A stretch of DNA of 6,631 nucleotides from Hydrogenothermaceae bacterium (GTDB lineage: Bacteria; Aquificota; Aquificae; Hydrogenothermales; Hydrogenothermaceae): the NCBI GenBank assembly GCA_026984415.1, contig JALSSE010000448.1, positions 1 through 6,631 on the forward strand, written 5' to 3'. Position numbers and translations under genes: made by a program. Numbering within the stretch: position 1 is the first letter of the stretch; each line of letters opens with the position of its first letter. Below are positions 6,604 to 6,631 of this stretch, one piece after another. The notes under the pieces were generated by a model. The model was not told where the DNA came from, searched no databases, and saw only the letters and a list, made by a program, of their open reading frames with translations.

Positions 6604-6631
6604 TGAGAAAAGATTGGGAAACTTCTATTAA
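6603..6631 (+). CDS. Start of an unidentified downstream gene (nine codons, truncated by window edge)
   Basis: The ATG at 6603 overlaps the TAA stop of the PHP gene by one base (TAATG), and AGGTGA (6594-6599) lies just upstream inside the PHP coding end. That arrangement is typical of translational coupling. The readable protein is MRKDWETSI and the frame is open to the edge. This is too short to identify. A role linked to the PHP protein is inferred from the coupling only. Confidence 0.6.

Overview
The window is AT-rich and gene-dense. Its proteins are rich in Lys, Glu and Ile. It looks like a bacterial chromosome segment, and the composition and gene set would fit a thermophilic sulfur-metabolising lineage such as Aquificota (Hydrogenothermaceae-like). 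That placement is an inference from style, not from a marker gene. No rRNA, tRNA, mobile element, CRISPR array or insertion sequence is visible.

Layout. From about 5467 down to 1, six genes lie head to tail on the minus strand: ruvA, a PLP-dependent cysteine synthase (cysM-like), an SLC13/DASS-type anion transporter with two RCK_C domains, cysC (APS kinase), sat (ATP sulfurylase) and the first 103 codons of cysQ, which runs off the left edge. With the starts chosen here, the gaps are about 36, 60, 24, 17 and 9 nt, and no convincing terminator separates the genes, so they probably form one operon. A 59-bp AT-rich gap (5468-5526) separates ruvA from a divergent plus-strand gene. That gene encodes a membrane-anchored PHP-domain phosphoesterase and overlaps the start of a further gene by one base (TAATG) at the right edge.

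How the genes work together. The transporter probably imports sulfate. Sat activates it to APS, CysC phosphorylates APS to PAPS, and CysQ destroys the PAP left after PAPS is reduced or used by a sulfotransferase. The cysteine synthase then fixes sulfide (or another sulfur donor) into cysteine. The set is coherent assimilatory sulfate metabolism by the PAPS route, with the reductase steps (cysH, sulfite reductase) and the serine-activating enzyme (cysE or similar) missing from the window. RuvA, a Holliday-junction protein, is a functionally unrelated passenger at the head of the operon.

Two start codons probably need moving inward from the longest reading frame. The cysteine synthase start is better placed at GTG 4885, because the upstream GTG lies inside the Shine-Dalgarno sequence. 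The transporter start is better placed at ATG 3877. Nothing in the window is a clearly undescribed system. The least understood part is the PHP gene and its coupled partner.
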